Notes: generated by a model not told the origin, from the sequence alone. DNA of 20,911 nucleotides from Thermoproteota archaeon (GCA_003649085.1 QMQV01000018.1:1-20911); one strand, 5' to 3'; shown: positions 1 through 5,884, counted from the first letter of the stretch. Made by a program: numbers and translations.

Positions 1-90
1 ATATTATAATAATATTGTAAAAAACTACTACTTCTTCTTCTACTACTACTACCATTATTTTACAGGATTATTTACTAAAGTGTAAAAAAC
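1..90. promoter_or_regulatory. Low-complexity upstream region with an 11-base direct repeat
   Basis: No gene is supported here. Positions 25-51 are made of CTA and CTT triplets, a simple-sequence tract. The 11-mer TGTAAAAAACT occurs at 16-26 and again at 81-91; the second copy abuts the TATA element of the first gene, so the pair could be a binding site for one of the winged-helix proteins just downstream. That role is inference. Nothing else is recognisable. Confidence 0.4.
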
Positions 91-98
91 TTTATATA
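91..98 (+). promoter_or_regulatory. TATA element of the first winged-helix operon
   Basis: TTTATATA is preceded by an A-rich BRE-like stretch (84-90). Its centre lies about 29 bases before the ATG at 124, so transcription would start at about 120-123 and the mRNA would be leaderless or nearly so. Confidence 0.65.
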
Positions 99-123
99 AC
101 AATCAGGACCCTTATTATTAAGA

Positions 124-345
124 ATGGCTGAGGAACTCAAGGATAGGATACTTAAATTCTTGGAGGACAAGAGAGGTCAGAAATTCAATATAAGAGCTAT
201 TTCAAAGGAGTTGGGAATTAGCTACGCAACGTGCCTCAAATGGGTTGAAGTTCTCATAGCTGAGAATAAAATTAAAGTCGAAGATTATGGAAATATAAAG
301 CTCGTCTGGGTTGAGGAAAATGAGCGACCTTCTGGAGAAAATTAG
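124..345 (+). CDS. Small winged-helix DNA-binding protein
   Basis: A 73-residue protein, probably a transcriptional regulator. Residues 8-60 fit a winged helix: an opening helix with LKFLEDKRG, then the helix-turn-helix around FNIRAISKELGISYATCLKWVEVL, then a short wing ending in IKLVWVEE. No ligand-binding domain is attached, so it is a bare DNA-binding unit, as is common in archaeal plasmids and viruses. It follows a TATA element with almost no leader, so it is probably the first gene of its transcript. Its 3' end overlaps the next gene, another winged helix, by 26 bases, which points to coupled translation. Its target is unknown; autoregulation at the repeats in 16-91 is plausible but unproven. 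Confidence 0.8.
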   Translation: MAEELKDRILKFLEDKRGQKFNIRAISKELGISYATCLKWVEVLIAENKIKVEDYGNIKLVWVEENERPSGEN

Positions 346-640
346 AGGGACGAATGATGAGAAGATAAAGAGGAGGATAAGGCATAAAACGTTTGCTAAG
401 ACAGTAATATTTCTAGTGGAGAATTTTGAGAGAGGGAACCCCGTTCACGCAAGGGACTTAGCAGATTTCCTCGGGGTGGATGTAGGTTATGCGTGGAGGA
501 TTTTGAGGCAATTTGTAAGTCTGGGCTTAATCGATATGAGGAGATTAGGAAGTTTGACTGAATGGGTTCCACTTTATAATAATAATGAACTCCTGATTAA
601 AAAATGGTTTGAGGAGGCAAAGAAAACTTTAGGGTTATGA
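320..640 (+). CDS. Winged-helix DNA-binding protein
   Basis: 106 residues from the ATG at 320. This start is preferred over an in-frame TTG at 311 because a TTGAGG ribosome-site-like sequence lies at 311-316. The middle of the protein reads as a winged helix: helices around AKTVIFLVENFERGNP and ARDLADFLGVDVGYAWRILRQFVSLGLI, then a short wing and a charged C-terminal helix (WFEEAKKTL). The pattern resembles archaeal MarR/ArsR-like regulators, but no specific family can be assigned. It overlaps the preceding winged-helix gene and is followed after 9 bases by a membrane coiled-coil gene with a good ribosome site, so all three probably form one transcript. Function beyond DNA binding is not known. 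Confidence 0.75.
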   Translation: MSDLLEKIRGTNDEKIKRRIRHKTFAKTVIFLVENFERGNPVHARDLADFLGVDVGYAWRILRQFVSLGLIDMRRLGSLTEWVPLYNNNELLIKKWFEEAKKTLGL

Positions 641-649
641 GGTGAGAAA

Positions 650-1357
650 ATGGAGAAAGTGGAGCTACCAAAAAAAGTTGTTTTTCTGGTTTTGATTGGA
701 GTATTAGTCCTCCTTATTGGTGCTTTCTTAAGTATCCGATGGTATGGAGAGGCGTATAATGAAATATCAGCGATGTATAAAGAACTAGAAGTCAACTACA
801 CGAACCTAAAACAGGAATATGAAAATCTATCTAAAAATTTCTCAGAATTATCTAAGGATTTCTCAGAGTTGTCCAAGGACTACTCAGATATCAAAAAAAC
901 CTCGGAAATTATAGGGGAGAGATACGGTATCGTGAGGGCGACACTCGGCACACTTCTTGAAGCAATAATCTCGGAAAGGAATGGAGATACCTTCTACGAT
1001 TTCGCAAGTTACTACTACGGGCTGAGCGACTTCAACAATACAATTTATTATTCGGAACTGGCATCGAGCTATTACAATCTTGCAAATACGAAGTGGAAGG
1101 CGGTTTTAAAAACCTTGAATCAGACATCAAGGGACGAATTCCTCGAAAGTCTTTATGAGATGGCAGTAGCTGGGGAAAATCTTGCTAGGATTTATTCCAG
1201 CATCTGTTTGAAGCTCAGCGAGGCTTCGGGCTATTACAGGTTTGGCAATTATGAGAAGGGGGATGCGACGATTGAGGAAGTGAACAGGTTAATAAACTCC
1301 ACCGAGGAGTGGGTTAATAAATACAACGAGGCATACTCAAGAATTTTAGCGGAATAA
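650..1357 (+). CDS. N-terminally anchored extracellular coiled-coil protein
   Basis: 235 residues with a GAGGTGAG ribosome site just before the ATG. Residues 9-29 form one hydrophobic segment after a short basic N-terminus, giving a signal anchor with the rest outside. Residues 47-81 are five consecutive seven-residue units (EVNYTNL, KQEYENL, SKNFSEL, SKDFSEL, SKDYSDI), a textbook heptad coiled coil. The rest (about 85-235) is predicted helical, with Tyr/Ser-rich stretches such as FYDFASYYYGLSDF and ASSYYNLANTKWK, and could be a helical bundle of the TPR or four-helix kind. Several Asn-X-Ser/Thr sequons suggest surface glycosylation. No enzyme motif is visible. It may be a cell-surface spacer, receptor or virion spike; I do not recognise the family. 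Confidence 0.75.
   Translation: MEKVELPKKVVFLVLIGVLVLLIGAFLSIRWYGEAYNEISAMYKELEVNYTNLKQEYENLSKNFSELSKDFSELSKDYSDIKKTSEIIGERYGIVRATLGTLLEAIISERNGDTFYDFASYYYGLSDFNNTIYYSELASSYYNLANTKWKAVLKTLNQTSRDEFLESLYEMAVAGENLARIYSSICLKLSEASGYYRFGNYEKGDATIEEVNRLINSTEEWVNKYNEAYSRILAE
830..892 (+). repeat. Three tandem 21-base units encoding heptads
   Basis: Units 830-850, 851-871 and 872-892 are similar 21-mers encoding SKNFSEL, SKDFSEL and SKDYSDI. Two more diverged heptads lie upstream (788-829). The DNA similarity suggests that the coiled coil grew by in-frame duplication of 21-base units. Confidence 0.75.
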
Positions 1358-1358
1358 A

Positions 1359-1478
1359 ATGGAAGTCAAGAAGAAAGCGAAGAAATCAAAGGTTAAATCC
1401 AAGTTTACAAATTACGAATTAGATATTGTAATTTTGTTACCGAAGGGGATTTTAGGATTAAAGAAGAAAAAGATATGA
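1359..1478 (+). CDS. Very small lysine-rich protein (39 aa), tentative
   Basis: An ATG one base after the previous stop opens a 39-residue frame. The first 15 residues are almost all Lys with Val, Ser and Ala (MEVKKKAKKSKVKSK), followed by a short neutral segment (YELDIVILLPKGILGL) and a KKKK tail. No clear ribosome site precedes it, but it fills exactly the gap between two genes. If real it could be a nucleic-acid-binding peptide or a short membrane-associated peptide. Coding status is uncertain. Confidence 0.35.
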   Translation: MEVKKKAKKSKVKSKFTNYELDIVILLPKGILGLKKKKI

Positions 1479-1497
1479 TGAAAATACAGGTGATATT

Positions 1498-1794
1498 ATG
1501 ACACGTGTTTCAAACCAAAAGTTGAAAGATAGGATACGTAGGTTGATAACGGAGCATCCAGAATATAGAGAAATACTTAAGAGGGCAGTCGAAATCGAGG
1601 AAAACCCACCAAATAACCTCATAAGGGACTATGGGTGGGAATGGTTCCATGTTAAGGCACATCCAGCGAAGCTAACCAAATTAGTAACTGAGGATATACT
1701 TGAGGTGAAACACAAGAGCCGACGCTATACAAACTATAGGTTAAAGGACAGAGAAGCTGTGAAGGAGGCACTTAAAAGTTGGAAGGAGAAATAA
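1498..1794 (+). CDS. Probable winged-helix-type DNA-binding protein
   Basis: 98 residues, with GGTGAT at 1489-1494 directly upstream. The N-terminal half is helical and strongly charged. The centre reads DYGWEWFHVKAHPAKLTKLVTEDILEVKHKSRRYTNYRL, which fits a recognition helix (HPAKLTKLVTEDIL) followed by a two-strand wing rich in basic and aromatic residues (KHKSRRYTNYRL). The C-terminal helix is again charged. This arrangement is typical of winged-helix modules that read double-stranded DNA. I cannot place it in a named family, and no catalytic or ligand-binding part is present. It sits in a run of same-strand small genes. Confidence 0.6.
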   Translation: MTRVSNQKLKDRIRRLITEHPEYREILKRAVEIEENPPNNLIRDYGWEWFHVKAHPAKLTKLVTEDILEVKHKSRRYTNYRLKDREAVKEALKSWKEK

Positions 1795-1815
1795 ACTTTT
1801 AAGACGTGATTGAAG

Positions 1816-2046
1816 ATGAGAACGAAAGAGAAATTTGAATTACTCAACTTAGGTTATGATATAGCTCAAGATAGTGAGAAGACTATGCTAAGAGAGAAAG
1901 TTAAGCAACTGTTAGAAGACCTTGACAAAATAAGGAAAAAGTTGTGCAAAAGATACTCTTACAACGCTTGGATTGTAGATGATATTCTTGCTCCAGTTTA
2001 TAGTAAAGTTAAACAAACTTTCAAGGATGTGATTGAAGATGATTAG
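1816..2046 (+). CDS. Hypothetical helical protein
   Basis: 76 residues from the ATG at 1816. An in-frame TTG at 1810 is possible, but GTGAT at 1806-1810 makes a well-spaced ribosome site for the ATG, and the same 14-base initiation block recurs before the next gene. The protein is almost entirely charged helix (SEKTMLREKVKQLLEDLDKIRKKL) with one Cys, then a Tyr/Trp-containing stretch (RYSYNAWIVDDILAPVY), and ends in FKDVIEDD. No motif, signal peptide or membrane segment is visible. It overlaps the start of the next gene by 8 bases. Function unknown. Confidence 0.6.
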   Translation: MRTKEKFELLNLGYDIAQDSEKTMLREKVKQLLEDLDKIRKKLCKRYSYNAWIVDDILAPVYSKVKQTFKDVIEDD

Positions 2047-2170
2047 CGATTTAGAAATCCAAATTTTCATACTTTACTCAGTATTGGTTGTTTACTTAGC
2101 GTATCTCACCCGTAGATTAGAGGACGAAATAGAAAAAATTAAGGAATTGCTCAAATGTTTGAAGAAATGA
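2039..2170 (+). CDS. Small single-span membrane protein (43 aa)
   Basis: 43 residues. Residues 7-22 (IQIFILYSVLVVYLAY) form one membrane segment, followed by LTRRLEDEIEKIKELLKCLKK, a charged amphipathic helix that would stay cytoplasmic by the positive-inside rule. The initiation block (GTGATTGAAG then ATG) is identical to that of the previous gene, which supports this as a real start. The frame overlaps the previous gene by 8 bases and the next by up to 16, including an ATGA overlap with the second ATG of the next gene (2167). Such small anchored helices often recruit partner proteins to membranes; no specific role can be assigned. Confidence 0.6.
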   Translation: MISDLEIQIFILYSVLVVYLAYLTRRLEDEIEKIKELLKCLKK

Positions 2171-2679
2171 AACCTGAAAGAATTATAACTTATCCAAATC
2201 CAAAAGAAGGAACAACAGGGCTAGCAATACAAATTATTAGGGTAGGAGGTTCTCTTCAGGGAATTTATATAGGAAGATTTTGGAAAGATGAGATGGACGA
2301 GTGGGTTTATATAGATGAGGATGAAATTCCAAAATTAATAGAAGAACTTGAAAAAATCGAAAATGAATATAATATGACCGAGAAGTTCGAACCTTTAAGA
2401 GGAGTATTTGTAAAAGGTAAAGAGGATTATTGGTGGGATTTCGAAAGAGATAGAGAATTAACTTATGATGAAGTCAGATTACTAATGAAAGTCAAATCAG
2501 CAGTTCAGGGATTGCTTGAGGAAATCCAAAAAGAGAAAGAGCGAGTTGAAGAAGAGGAGAGAAAGGCGGTGAAGGGAGGGTTATTCCAAGAACGATTTTT
2601 ATGTCAGGGTTGGGGGGCTTGTCTTGATTGGTTCGAACAAGAAATTAAGAAATGGTTTGCTGATGTGATAGAAGAGTGA
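2155..2679 (+). CDS. Hypothetical protein, acidic, C-terminal coiled coil
   Basis: 174 residues from the ATG at 2155; a second ATG at 2167 forms an ATGA overlap with the preceding small gene and is an equally good start. The N-terminal 60 residues look beta-rich (GLAIQIIRVGGSLQGIYIGRFW, then WVYIDEDEIPKLIEEL), like a small RNA- or DNA-binding beta-sheet or a PC4-like fold, but this is only a secondary-structure impression. Residues 115-140 are a charged helix with coiled-coil character. The C-terminus holds two Cys and several Trp (CQGWGACLDWFEQEIKKWF). No known family recognised. It closes the group of closely spaced genes that starts at 1498. Confidence 0.6.
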   Translation: MFEEMKPERIITYPNPKEGTTGLAIQIIRVGGSLQGIYIGRFWKDEMDEWVYIDEDEIPKLIEELEKIENEYNMTEKFEPLRGVFVKGKEDYWWDFERDRELTYDEVRLLMKVKSAVQGLLEEIQKEKERVEEEERKAVKGGLFQERFLCQGWGACLDWFEQEIKKWFADVIEE

Positions 2680-2689
2680 TTTCTTAAAA

Positions 2690-2699
2690 AATATAAAAG
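2690..2699 (+). promoter_or_regulatory. TATA element upstream of the 262-residue winged-helix gene
   Basis: AATATAAAAG is centred about 26 bases before the ATG at 2721, inside the only gap of more than 40 bases in this stretch. Initiation near 2717-2721 would give a leaderless message. Confidence 0.5.
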
Positions 2700-2720
2700 A
2701 TTGATGACTATTTAAATGAG

Positions 2721-3509
2721 ATGAGGACTTGGAGCGAGATTCCAACCCTTGAGGAGAGGCTGAGGTTACTCTACGACGTATTGAATTTCATAAAGAGAAA
2801 TCCAACTCTAACCACTGAAGGAGCAAGAGAGAGGATAGCAAGGACCTTCAACCTAACTCCATACACGGTTAAGAGGATTCTCGACTTCCTATGGTTCTCA
2901 GACTTGATAAGGACCGAGTATAGGGGATTTCCAGCGAGGGTTTTCTATGTCGTTACTGACAAGGGAGAGAGGGTATTGGCTAGGGGAAGACTTGAAGGAG
3001 GTGATTTTGCAGAAGCCCCTGAGTGGGTATGGAGAACCATAAAAAGGAGAGCAGTAGTTGTAGTAAAGAGAGAGCTCACGGTTTCGATTAGGGAATTTAC
3101 TTTCCTCCTCAGGGAGGATTGGAATTACAAGGTTATTGTTAGAACCCCGCTTGAATGGCTGAGACCTTGGGAAGTCGATAAATGGGGCAAGGAATACAGC
3201 GTGAAGGTAAGGGCAATAATGCTATTACAAACTTTCGCAGTAGCCCCAAATTATTTTGCTGGGTATAGCTGGGAGATGCTAAGTCCTGAGGAGATAAAAA
3301 GGAGGATGCAGTATGGAAGGCTTCCGGCTCGTTGGAGAACTATGAGGCTTGACCCTTACGACCTAATAGTTGTGAGGAAAATTTCTGAGGACGAGACAGG
3401 TATAACTTGGGAGGTTGACTTTACAGCTTTTAAGGACAAGCTACCGACCATGCTTAATCTCGCTGAGATTAAGAGCTTGGCTGAAGAAAGGGGTTACTCT
3501 ACGGCTTAG
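2721..3509 (+). CDS. Winged-helix protein with unrecognised C-terminal domain
   Basis: 262 residues. Residues 8-95 are a winged helix: LEERLRLLYDVLNFIKRNP, then helix-turn-helix around TEGARERIARTFNLTPYTVKRILDFL, then a strand pair with FPARVFYVVTDKGERVLARG, as in PadR/MarR-like archaeal regulators. Residues 105-262 form a basic, Trp-rich domain (EWVWRTIKRR, REDWNYKV, LEWLRPWEVDKW) that I do not recognise. It could bind a ligand, an RNA or a partner. A TATA element about 26 bases upstream makes this the probable first gene of a new leaderless transcript running through at least the next two genes. The size and fused domain set it apart from the short winged-helix proteins around it. A replication- or packaging-associated role is possible if the region is an extrachromosomal element, but nothing shows it. 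Confidence 0.7.
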   Translation: MRTWSEIPTLEERLRLLYDVLNFIKRNPTLTTEGARERIARTFNLTPYTVKRILDFLWFSDLIRTEYRGFPARVFYVVTDKGERVLARGRLEGGDFAEAPEWVWRTIKRRAVVVVKRELTVSIREFTFLLREDWNYKVIVRTPLEWLRPWEVDKWGKEYSVKVRAIMLLQTFAVAPNYFAGYSWEMLSPEEIKRRMQYGRLPARWRTMRLDPYDLIVVRKISEDETGITWEVDFTAFKDKLPTMLNLAEIKSLAEERGYSTA

Positions 3510-3517
3510 TGATTAAA

Positions 3518-3793
3518 ATGAGGAAAAAGAAAAAGATAATATTGAGGTTTTATCATGGGGTGGATGAAAAAGGCAGAAGATTTATAATTTTAAAATACAA
3601 GGGTAGATTTTTAATTTTTGGTAAAACAAGCAAGTTATTAAAATTCCTGCAGAAGCATATAGACGAGGGGCTTGAGGATGCTATAGAGAAGGCTGTGGAG
3701 TATGTTGATAAGGTTTTTAGGAATAGAGAGGAGGAATATGCAAAGCGTATCCTGAAGAAATTAATGAAAGAGAAACCTAGGTATATAGGGTGA
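3518..3793 (+). CDS. Small basic hypothetical protein
   Basis: 91 residues from the ATG at 3518; GTGAT at 3509-3513 acts as its ribosome site and also covers the previous stop, although GTG at 3509 could itself be a start. The sequence opens with a lysine/arginine block (MRKKKKIILRFYHGVD) and a small beta hairpin (RRFIILKYKGRFLIFGKT), then continues as one long charged helix. The strand-strand-helix order could fit a nucleic-acid-binding or ribosome-associated protein, but this is a guess. The nuclease-like gene follows after 4 bases with its own ribosome site. Confidence 0.6.
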   Translation: MRKKKKIILRFYHGVDEKGRRFIILKYKGRFLIFGKTSKLLKFLQKHIDEGLEDAIEKAVEYVDKVFRNREEEYAKRILKKLMKEKPRYIG

Positions 3794-3797
3794 TTTT

Positions 3798-4154
3798 ATG
3801 GGAAAGTTGAAAAGGGGAATTGCGGAAGAGTATCTATACAAAAATAAGCTTCAGAAGAGCGGAAATTTTGTTTTTAGAGTTGCTGGAAGTCTTTCACCAG
3901 CAGATTTGATAGTAGTTACTAAGGATAAGGTCAAGTTCATTCAGGTTAAATACACGAAGAAGAAATGTTATTATTTCAGCAGATTTGATATTGAGGAATG
4001 GAAGAATCTAAAAAAGTTGAAGGAGTGGAACCCGAATATAGAGATAGAGTTTGTAATAATTTTTAAGAGAGGGATGGGGAAGAAGCCACGCATAGTTATT
4101 CTACGCCCCAGTGTGGACGAATTGCCAAAGAAAGTGGAAATCCCAAAAGATTAA
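3798..4154 (+). CDS. Hjc-like PD-(D/E)XK nuclease family protein
   Basis: 118 residues, close in length to archaeal Holliday junction resolvases (Hjc). Motifs appear in family order: an N-terminal helix with Glu10 or Glu11 (KRGIAEEYLYKNKL), a strand with FRVAGSLSPADLIVV giving Asp36, then KFIQVKYT giving Gln49-Val-Lys51, followed by a helix after a Tyr/Phe-rich turn. In Hjc the third motif is normally Glu-X-Lys; here the Glu is Gln, as in some Mrr-type and other QxK members, so activity is plausible but metal binding is altered. Hjc cuts four-way junctions as a dimer during recombination or replication. It might instead be a restriction-like or junction-binding protein. Ribosome site GGGTGAT. 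Its presence agrees with a replicating or integrating element. Confidence 0.65.
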   Translation: MGKLKRGIAEEYLYKNKLQKSGNFVFRVAGSLSPADLIVVTKDKVKFIQVKYTKKKCYYFSRFDIEEWKNLKKLKEWNPNIEIEFVIIFKRGMGKKPRIVILRPSVDELPKKVEIPKD

Positions 4155-4178
4155 TAATTTAAATTGTTATTCTATAAT

Positions 4179-4427
4179 ATGCGGGCGTGGATGTTTTTGA
4201 ACGTTGACAATAATATAGAGGTTCTGGAGATTTTGGAGAAAGAGTTCTCGAAATCAGGTTATAAGATTGAAATCTTAGTCCCGAATGGTAACGGTTGGGA
4301 TGCTCTCCTCTTCATCCAAGATACGGATGTGGAGTCCCTCCTGAAGTTGAGGGAGAAGCTTAGAAAGTTTGGGGTTATCCTGACCTCAACCCTGCTGGAG
4401 AAGGGAGATGGTGGAGCTACTGGATAA
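4179..4427 (+). CDS. Stand-alone Lrp/AsnC-type (RAM) effector-domain-like protein
   Basis: 82 residues from the ATG at 4179; an in-frame TTG at 4164 is less likely. The predicted order is strand (RAWMFLNVD), helix (IEVLEILEKEFSKSG), strand (YKIEILVPN), strand (WDALLFIQD), helix (VESLLKLREKLRKFG), strand (VILTSTLLEKG). This beta-alpha-beta-beta-alpha-beta pattern, with the tail phrase like GV..T.TLL, matches the C-terminal ligand-binding domain of Lrp/AsnC regulators without their helix-turn-helix. Stand-alone RAM proteins exist in archaea and form dimers or octamers that bind amino acids. The match is by pattern only. It overlaps the next gene by 20 bases. It might co-assemble with winged-helix regulators encoded nearby. 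Confidence 0.5.
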   Translation: MRAWMFLNVDNNIEVLEILEKEFSKSGYKIEILVPNGNGWDALLFIQDTDVESLLKLREKLRKFGVILTSTLLEKGDGGATG

Positions 4428-4764
4428 GGAGTTTGGTGGTAAGGGCAAACAAGTGATTTGGCGTGGAAAGAAGCTCGGATATTTAATCCCAGAGAAGTTC
4501 GGCTATACCTTCGTGGCACTGAAGAAGAAGGAACACTTCTTCAGGCAGTATCTTGGATATGCATTGAACAAGCAAATGCTTGAGTATTTCAAACAGATAG
4601 GTGTTAAGAAGATTATTCTTAAGGTGAGGGGGAAGAAAAATACGGAAATTTATACATCGACCATAGACAAGTGGTTCAACTACGGCATTACCTACAGACA
4701 CCCGAATTATGAACCCCAGCTTGTATTACCGATTAAGTATATGGAAGCCCACGTGATAAAATGA
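4408..4764 (+). CDS. Hypothetical protein
   Basis: 118 residues. The start lies inside the preceding gene, with AGAAGGGAG as a purine-rich ribosome site. The protein is basic and mixed alpha/beta: KQVIWRGKKLGYLIPEKFGYTFVALKK looks like strands, the next stretch (FFRQYLGYALNKQMLEYFKQIG) is helical, and VKKIILKVRGKKNTEIYTSTIDKWFNYGI resembles a strand followed by a helix. No catalytic motif, cysteine cluster or membrane span is visible. I do not recognise the family. Its stop shares an ATGA overlap with the next gene, so the two are probably translated together and may act together. Confidence 0.55.
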   Translation: MVELLDKEFGGKGKQVIWRGKKLGYLIPEKFGYTFVALKKKEHFFRQYLGYALNKQMLEYFKQIGVKKIILKVRGKKNTEIYTSTIDKWFNYGITYRHPNYEPQLVLPIKYMEAHVIK

Positions 4765-5240
4765 TAGTAAATCCATACATCCTGAAGAATTTGAGGAAGG
4801 ATTTCAAGAAGGGGAATATAAAACTGAGAGATGTAGTTAGGAAGTATGACTTGAAAATTTGGGAAATCCGCCGACTTGTGAGGGTAGATAGAATTTTGAA
4901 ATTCCTCGAGAAAGATAAACTAGTTGTGAAGTGTGATGACGGGATTTTCATGACCATTGAGAAGCTTGGGAAGAATTACTGGATAGAGGCGAGAATAGCG
5001 GATAAGCCCGAAATCCTCGAACTTTTTAATGTGATTACGAGTAAGCTCCATAGGAGGATGGAAAAGAAGAATTCTTTCTACGAACTCTCGATACTCGTTG
5101 ATGGGGATACCTTCTTGAGTTTTATTAATAAATTCCACGAACGCTATATCAATTACCACTCCTACTTTTCAAGGTTTAAGAAGGTTCTATTTCTCTGGGG
5201 GGACAGAACCGAGAACTTCGTTAAAAAACTTTGCGAATAA
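4761..5240 (+). CDS. Hypothetical protein with possible N-terminal HTH
   Basis: 159 residues, coupled to the previous gene by an ATGA overlap. The N-terminus (KNLRKDFKKGNIKLRDVVRKYDLKIWEIRRLVRVDRILKFL) could be a helix-turn-helix of the kind found in RNA polymerase sigma-like or resolvase-type domains, followed by a small beta segment (KLVVKCDDGIFMTIEKLG). The rest is mixed, with LSILVDGDTFLSFINKFHERY and a Phe/Tyr-rich end. No known family recognised. Its last 54 bases overlap, tail to tail, the 3' end of the membrane-protein gene on the other strand, so both C-terminal coding ends are constrained by the same DNA. Confidence 0.6.
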   Translation: MIVNPYILKNLRKDFKKGNIKLRDVVRKYDLKIWEIRRLVRVDRILKFLEKDKLVVKCDDGIFMTIEKLGKNYWIEARIADKPEILELFNVITSKLHRRMEKKNSFYELSILVDGDTFLSFINKFHERYINYHSYFSRFKKVLFLWGDRTENFVKKLCE

Positions 5241-5693
5241 GAAGGTTATACCTCCAAGCAGGAACATAACACCTGAAAGGAAGAAAATTGAGCCGAGGTT
5301 CCAGAGGAAGAGTAATGTGTCAAGCTCGGGCTCAACTATCCAAGAGAGAGCACCGCACAGGTGGCAGAGGGAATAGAGGAGGAGGAAGGCGAAGAAGAAG
5401 GATGCAGGAACCTTAAGAAGTCTGCTTGTCTCGAACAGCTTTAATGACAAAAAGTATATGATGAACAATTCCGCTCCAGCCATGAGGACCAGACCATCCC
5501 TTCCAAGCAACGAGATTACTTTTCTAGCGGTGGGATTACCTTCGCAGTATGCAATTTTCTCATTGTAAGATAGAGGAAGGCTATTCACCCACCAATACTT
5601 CTCTGGACATTCCACTATGTTGTTGTATGTAGCCCAGTAATCTGAGAGTGTTAAAAGACTGAAGATTGTTAGAACGAAGATGAAGCGGTTCAT
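5187..5693 (-). CDS. Polytopic membrane protein, DUF5658-like
   Basis: 168 residues. There are about four membrane segments: 3-17, about 68-87, about 97-118 and about 127-156. After the first segment come Asp18 and Thr22, and a loop with CEGNPTARKVISLLGRDG. The order Asp/Thr in helix 1, then a Glu-Gly-Asn-Pro-X-Ala-Arg loop, then Gly and an acidic helix (AGAELFIIY) resembles small archaeal DUF5658-type proteins, whose function is unknown. Cys29, Cys50, Cys110 and Cys113 are present. It is transcribed divergently from the RHH regulator at 5747 through a nearly symmetrical promoter that gives a leaderless start. RHH control of this gene is therefore likely. Confidence 0.6.
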   Translation of the reverse strand: MNRFIFVLTIFSLLTLSDYWATYNNIVECPEKYWWVNSLPLSYNEKIAYCEGNPTARKVISLLGRDGLVLMAGAELFIIYFLSLKLFETSRLLKVPASFFFAFLLLYSLCHLCGALSWIVEPELDTLLFLWNLGSIFFLSGVMFLLGGITFLFAKFFNEVLGSVPPEK

Positions 5694-5709
5694 AATATTA
5701 AATTGAATA

Positions 5710-5729
5710 GAAAAGTTTATATACTTTTC
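5710..5729. promoter_or_regulatory. Symmetrical bidirectional TATA promoter with perfect inverted repeats
   Basis: Arms GAAAAGT (5710-5716) and ACTTTTC (5723-5729) are perfect inverted repeats around TTATAT (5717-5722). The centre lies about 27 bases from both start codons: the minus-strand ATG at 5693 and the plus-strand ATG at 5747. One shared TATA box with BRE-like purine arms on both sides would therefore serve two leaderless genes. Confidence 0.7.
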
Positions 5730-5735
5730 CTACCT

Positions 5736-5773
5736 GTAGTATAAATATGAGTAGTATGAAAAGTAGGAAAGTT
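5736..5773. promoter_or_regulatory. Candidate operator at the RHH gene start
   Basis: GTAGTAT occurs at 5736-5742 and 5751-5757, and GTAG again at 5763. A third copy of the promoter arm, GAAAAGT, lies at 5758-5764. The repeats straddle the predicted start site and first codons of the RHH gene; RHH dimers usually bind short repeats of this kind, so autoregulation is inferred. Confidence 0.4.
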
Positions 5774-5884
5774 AAAATCACGATAACCCTCTCAAAGAGC
5801 TTGCTGAGGAAAATCGATAAGGAAAGGGATGATGTTCCTCGCTCAAGATATATTGAAAAACTTTTGAGGAGGGTGATTAAATGA
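5747..5884 (+). CDS. Ribbon-helix-helix (CopG/Arc-type) regulator, 45 aa
   Basis: 45 residues. VKITITLSKSLLRKIDKE is the typical strand plus first helix, and the following VPRSRYIEKLLRRVI gives the conserved turn (here Pro-Arg-Ser-Arg) and second helix. Family members form intertwined dimers that insert a two-strand sheet into the DNA major groove. The strand residues facing DNA would be Lys10, Thr12 and Thr14. It starts leaderlessly from the shared promoter and overlaps the next gene by ATGA, so regulator and secreted protein are co-expressed. It probably represses its own promoter and that of the divergent membrane protein. No toxin gene follows, so an antitoxin role is unlikely. Confidence 0.8.
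   Translation: MSSMKSRKVKITITLSKSLLRKIDKERDDVPRSRYIEKLLRRVIK

Noticed and set aside
25..54. CRISPR-like or microsatellite-derived array
   Set aside because: The repeats are triplets without spacers; only a low-complexity tract is supported.
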